Made by a program: the position numbers and the translations under genes. 5,914 nucleotides of DNA from an uncultured Lachnospiraceae bacterium (GTDB lineage Bacteria > Bacillota_A > Clostridia > Lachnospirales > Lachnospiraceae), in the NCBI GenBank assembly GCA_902766415.1, contig CACXDR010000328.1, forward strand, positions 1-5,914. Direction: 5' to 3'. Below, in pieces: positions 5,717 through 5,914 of the stretch; positions within the stretch are counted from its first letter, which is position 1, and every line of letters starts with the position of its first letter. The notes below the pieces were generated by a model that made no database searches, was not told the origin of the DNA, and saw only the letters and a program-made list of their open reading frames with translations.

Positions 5717-5914
5717 CTTTCCGGCCCCCGCCGTTTTCGCGGGACGCCTTTTCTTTTTCCTCGGGACGCCCTCGTCCTCAAAGAGGAGACGCTTTTCGCC
5801 GTCCTTCTCGCCGCAGCTGATCCGCACGGTCTCCCCGCTCTTCACAGTCCCGTCAAGAAGCTCCTCGGCGAGCCGGTCCTCCAGCTCGTTCTGGATGGTC
5901 CGCTTTAACGGCCG
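5714..5914 (-). CDS. clpC: ClpC-type ATPase/chaperone, C-terminal 66 residues (5' part beyond window)
   Basis: An open frame enters from the right edge and ends at TAA (5716-5714). Its opening RPLKRTIQNELEDRLAEELL (residues 1-20 of the fragment) matches the C-terminal small subdomain of the second AAA+ module in ClpA/B/C proteins, where R-P-L-(K/R)-R contains the sensor-2 type arginine and I-Q-x-x-(L/I)-E-D follows. The later part (GTVKSGETVRIS, then RLLFED) fits the usual ending of these proteins. ClpC unfolds proteins for the ClpP protease. Its position directly upstream of radA supports ClpC over ClpA, ClpB or ClpE. The final 15 or so residues are basic and low in complexity (RKKKRRPAK and onward), an extension I do not associate with standard ClpC. 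The upstream ctsR-mcsA-mcsB genes, if present, lie outside the window. Confidence 0.85.
   Translation of the reverse strand, partial: RPLKRTIQNELEDRLAEELLDGTVKSGETVRISCGEKDGEKRLLFEDEGVPRKKKRRPAKTAGAGK

Noticed and set aside
4360..5820. Long rightward frames opposite radA (4530-5309, 4993-5820)
   Set aside because: They are by-products of GC-rich codon bias in radA, whose identity is certain. They have no domain character and one runs across both radA and clpC.

Overview
The window looks like chromosomal DNA of a GC-rich anaerobic Firmicute, most likely Clostridia and possibly Lachnospiraceae-like. This rests on four things: the clpC-radA gene order, a tRNA-Trp of clostridial type without an encoded CCA end, strong purine-rich Shine-Dalgarno sites (AAGGAG), and the character of the proteins. 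The coding DNA is GC-rich, with codons such as GTC, ATC, CTC and GCC favoured, while the intergenic stretches are AT-rich. The assignment is an inference from sequence character, not from a search.

Left part (1-2726). A leftward gene for an FAD-dependent oxidoreductase (5' 338 codons only, running off the left edge) stands back to back with a rightward gene for a multi-span membrane transporter. The 228 bp between them is rich in regulatory signals: a near-consensus leftward promoter whose -10 box lies in an inverted repeat, a perfect 14-bp inverted repeat just upstream of the rightward -35 box, and a 10-bp sequence repeated in the -35/-10 spacers of both promoters. The arrangement suggests uptake of a small, probably anionic, substrate that the flavoenzyme then oxidises or reduces, under shared control. 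The substrate cannot be read from the sequence. The transporter gene ends in an 18-bp unit repeated three times, each copy with its own in-frame stop codon. A GC-rich hairpin follows.

Middle part (2727-4172). A complete MATE-family efflux pump gene has no visible Shine-Dalgarno site and ends at a strong terminator that is probably bidirectional.

Right part (4173-5914, all leftward). The 3' end of a clpC-type chaperone gene enters from the right edge and is followed 17 bp later by a complete radA (DNA recombination/repair ATPase). Then comes a tRNA-Trp gene with its own promoter. This is the conserved clpC-radA housekeeping block of Firmicutes. The rightward MATE gene and the leftward tRNA converge on the bidirectional terminator at about 4099-4140.

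No CRISPR array, insertion sequence, attachment site, phage gene or defence gene was seen. The part most worth following up is the divergent flavoenzyme-transporter pair with its layered operators.
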